Source: Bacillota bacterium (GTDB taxonomy: Bacteria; Bacillota; Clostridia; Lachnospirales; Lachnospiraceae). From it: DNA of 18,365 nucleotides. The stretch covers positions 1 through 18,365 of the forward strand of contig JAEZUR010000190.1 of the NCBI GenBank assembly GCA_023420935.1, read 5' to 3'. Positions 17,228 to 18,365 of this stretch are shown piece after piece. The position numbers were made by a program, and so were the translations under genes. The notes beneath the pieces were generated by a model, which did not search any database, was not told the DNA's origin, and worked only from the letters and a program-made list of their open reading frames with translations. Numbering within the stretch: position 1 is the first letter of the stretch; every line of letters begins with the position of its first letter.

Positions 17228-17299
17228 ACTCACCATAACATTAGGTATAGCATGATGTAAACGATTATGCATCAGAACTCATGTTATGGTGTGTTTTTT
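17228..17299 (+). terminator. Operon terminator
   Basis: CACCATAACAT (17231-17241) pairs perfectly with ATGTTATGGTG (17281-17291), extendable by two pairs past a T-T mismatch, then TTTTTT at 17294-17299. The 39-base loop holds a further small stem, GATG (17254-17257) with CATC (17270-17273). It lies just after the stop of the last GH43 gene and separates the operon from the regulator. Confidence 0.88.
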
Positions 17300-17366
17300 G
17301 TTGACAGTACCTCCTTTGGTGTTTGAGTAATTCAAAAAAAAGGTAATAGATGTACTGGAAAAAATG

Positions 17367-17375
17367 TGTTATACT
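17367..17375 (+). promoter_or_regulatory. Candidate extended -10 promoter for the AraC-family regulator
   Basis: TGTTATACT carries the TGN extension directly before a near-consensus -10 TATACT (17370-17375). No good -35 is visible at 16-18 bases upstream, which is common for extended -10 promoters. Transcription would begin near 17382, leaving a ~100-base AT-rich leader. This leader holds a TTACA/TGTAA inverted repeat (17406-17410 and 17427-17431) of uncertain meaning. Confidence 0.4.
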
Positions 17376-17481
17376 GACATAATAACAGCTATTTCTACAA
17401 AAATATTACAAACATCAATATTCTAATGTAACATAGAGTGGAATAAACTTATTAGATTAAATAGAGTGTGGAGGGCAAACA

Positions 17482-18270
17482 ATGAATCATATAAGATTTA
17501 TTGAATATGATGCAAAACATCCGAGTGACTTTGTTTTTGATGTTCCAGAAGGTCATGATTGTTGGCTGCTTGTGTTGACTAAAACGCCAGCTGTTTTTTG
17601 GGTTGATAATGAATTGAGGGAATTTCCTTCTAATTGCGCTGTGTTGTACAAACCTTATCAGAAAATTTATTACCATGCATGTGGAGAAAGTTATGTAAAT
17701 GACTGGATACGTTTTGATACGGATGAATCTTATGTAACCACTGCGCCTATTCACTGCGGAGAGCCATTTGTAATTCGTGATCCTTCTTTCTGTCATATGC
17801 TATATCAATTGTTAGTGTCAGAACAGATTATGAACAACGTTTACAAGGAAATATCAATTGATAATTTATTAAGAATATTATTTAATAAGCTACTGGAATC
17901 TTATAATTACAAACAAATATCACCCTTATATAAGAATCTCCATGATTTAAAAAAGGAAATATACCTCCATCCAAATGCAGAATGGACGGTAAAAAAAATG
18001 GCTGAAAAGCTAAGCATAAGTGTTGGTTACCTGGAGGAAATATATAAGAATACCTTTGGTGTTACCTGTATTGATGATGTTATTAACAGTCGAATCAATC
18101 TGGCTAAAAAATACTTATTATATGAACATTATACAATAGCTGAAATAGTTACATTATGCGGTTATCGTAATGTAGAGCATTTTTTTCGTCAATTTAAGAA
18201 ATTTACTGGAGTCACTCCAAGACGATTCAGAAATAGCCCTTATCAGCAAAATGAACCTGAAAATAAGTGA
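17482..18270 (+). CDS. AraC-family transcriptional regulator
   Basis: A 262-aa DNA-binding regulator. The N-terminal ~110 residues form an AraC-type cupin-like sensor (WLLVLTKTPAVFWVDNE...FPSNCAVLYKPYQKIYYH) that probably binds a sugar. The C-terminal ~100 residues carry two helix-turn-helix motifs, one at ~168-195 (WTVKKMAEKLSISVGYLEEIYK) and one at ~217-250 (YTIAEIVTLCGY...FFRQFKKFTGVTPRRFR, the AraC signature). A strong GGAGGG lies about seven bases before the ATG. It follows the terminated glycosidase operon on the same strand, so activation of that operon and of the divergent beta-helix gene is the natural inference. It could instead control genes beyond the window. Confidence 0.93.
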   Translation: MNHIRFIEYDAKHPSDFVFDVPEGHDCWLLVLTKTPAVFWVDNELREFPSNCAVLYKPYQKIYYHACGESYVNDWIRFDTDESYVTTAPIHCGEPFVIRDPSFCHMLYQLLVSEQIMNNVYKEISIDNLLRILFNKLLESYNYKQISPLYKNLHDLKKEIYLHPNAEWTVKKMAEKLSISVGYLEEIYKNTFGVTCIDDVINSRINLAKKYLLYEHYTIAEIVTLCGYRNVEHFFRQFKKFTGVTPRRFRNSPYQQNEPENK

Positions 18271-18365
18271 ATTTTTACTGTATAGATAGAATAAATCATC
18301 TAAATTTGACTTAATAAATGCTTAGTTTCATCAGGTCATTCTATAGGGTAAATCCAGTTATTTGA
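18271..18365. other. AT-rich end of window, no feature seen
   Basis: After the regulator stop, the last 95 bases hold no gene, clear hairpin terminator or recognisable promoter pair. A single TTGACT (18306-18311) lacks a matching -10 within the usual distance. Confidence 0.5.

Noticed and set aside
1..18365. CRISPR arrays, insertion sequences or phage genes
   Set aside because: No spaced direct repeats of CRISPR size, transposase-like proteins, terminal inverted repeats or att-type duplications were seen.

Overview
The window is AT-rich and has Shine-Dalgarno sites of the GGAGG type before nearly every gene. It carries a rubrerythrin, a Gram-positive rRNA operon end and many plant-polysaccharide enzymes. 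This suggests an anaerobic, plant-polymer-degrading Clostridia member, most like the Lachnospiraceae (Lachnoclostridium phytofermentans type). The taxonomy is inferred from gene content and style, not from a database match.

Bases 1-525: the 3' end of a 23S rRNA gene with no 5S gene directly after it, then an intrinsic terminator. Next comes an RNA element that I read as a yybP-ykoY (Mn2+) riboswitch whose closing stem overlaps a 25-bp terminator. It precedes a Ca2+/Mn2+-type P-type ATPase (526-3132), so the ATPase is probably switched on by manganese. A rubrerythrin (start re-called at 3272) follows as a separate peroxide-defence gene. A bidirectional terminator separates it from a convergent gene.

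Bases 3957-17225: a carbohydrate-degradation locus built around a divergent intergenic region (8064-8472). Leftward is one very large secreted protein (1368 aa). It has a signal peptide, two fascin/ricin-like beta-trefoil modules, two Fn3 domains, a GH55-like double beta-helix region, a FIVAR-like helical segment, a Pro/Ser repeat linker and two BIG2 domains. Rightward are five enzymes in one apparent operon, all without signal peptides and so probably cytosolic: a GH43, a GH36 alpha-galactosidase, a DUF5060/apiosidase-like/DUF5605 clan GH-A enzyme, a GH43 beta-xylosidase type with a C-terminal beta-sandwich, and a GH43 with an N-terminal partial propeller and a Big_4 domain. A strong terminator closes the operon at 17228-17299. 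An AraC-family regulator (17482-18270) follows and is the obvious candidate activator.

The simplest model is that the secreted protein attacks or binds an extracellular plant polymer. Imported oligosaccharides carrying alpha-galactosyl and arabinosyl/xylosyl groups are then stripped by the cytosolic enzymes. No transporter lies in the window, and the exact polymer is not evident. The least understood parts are the DUF5060 enzyme, the beta-helix protein and the Big_4-containing GH43.
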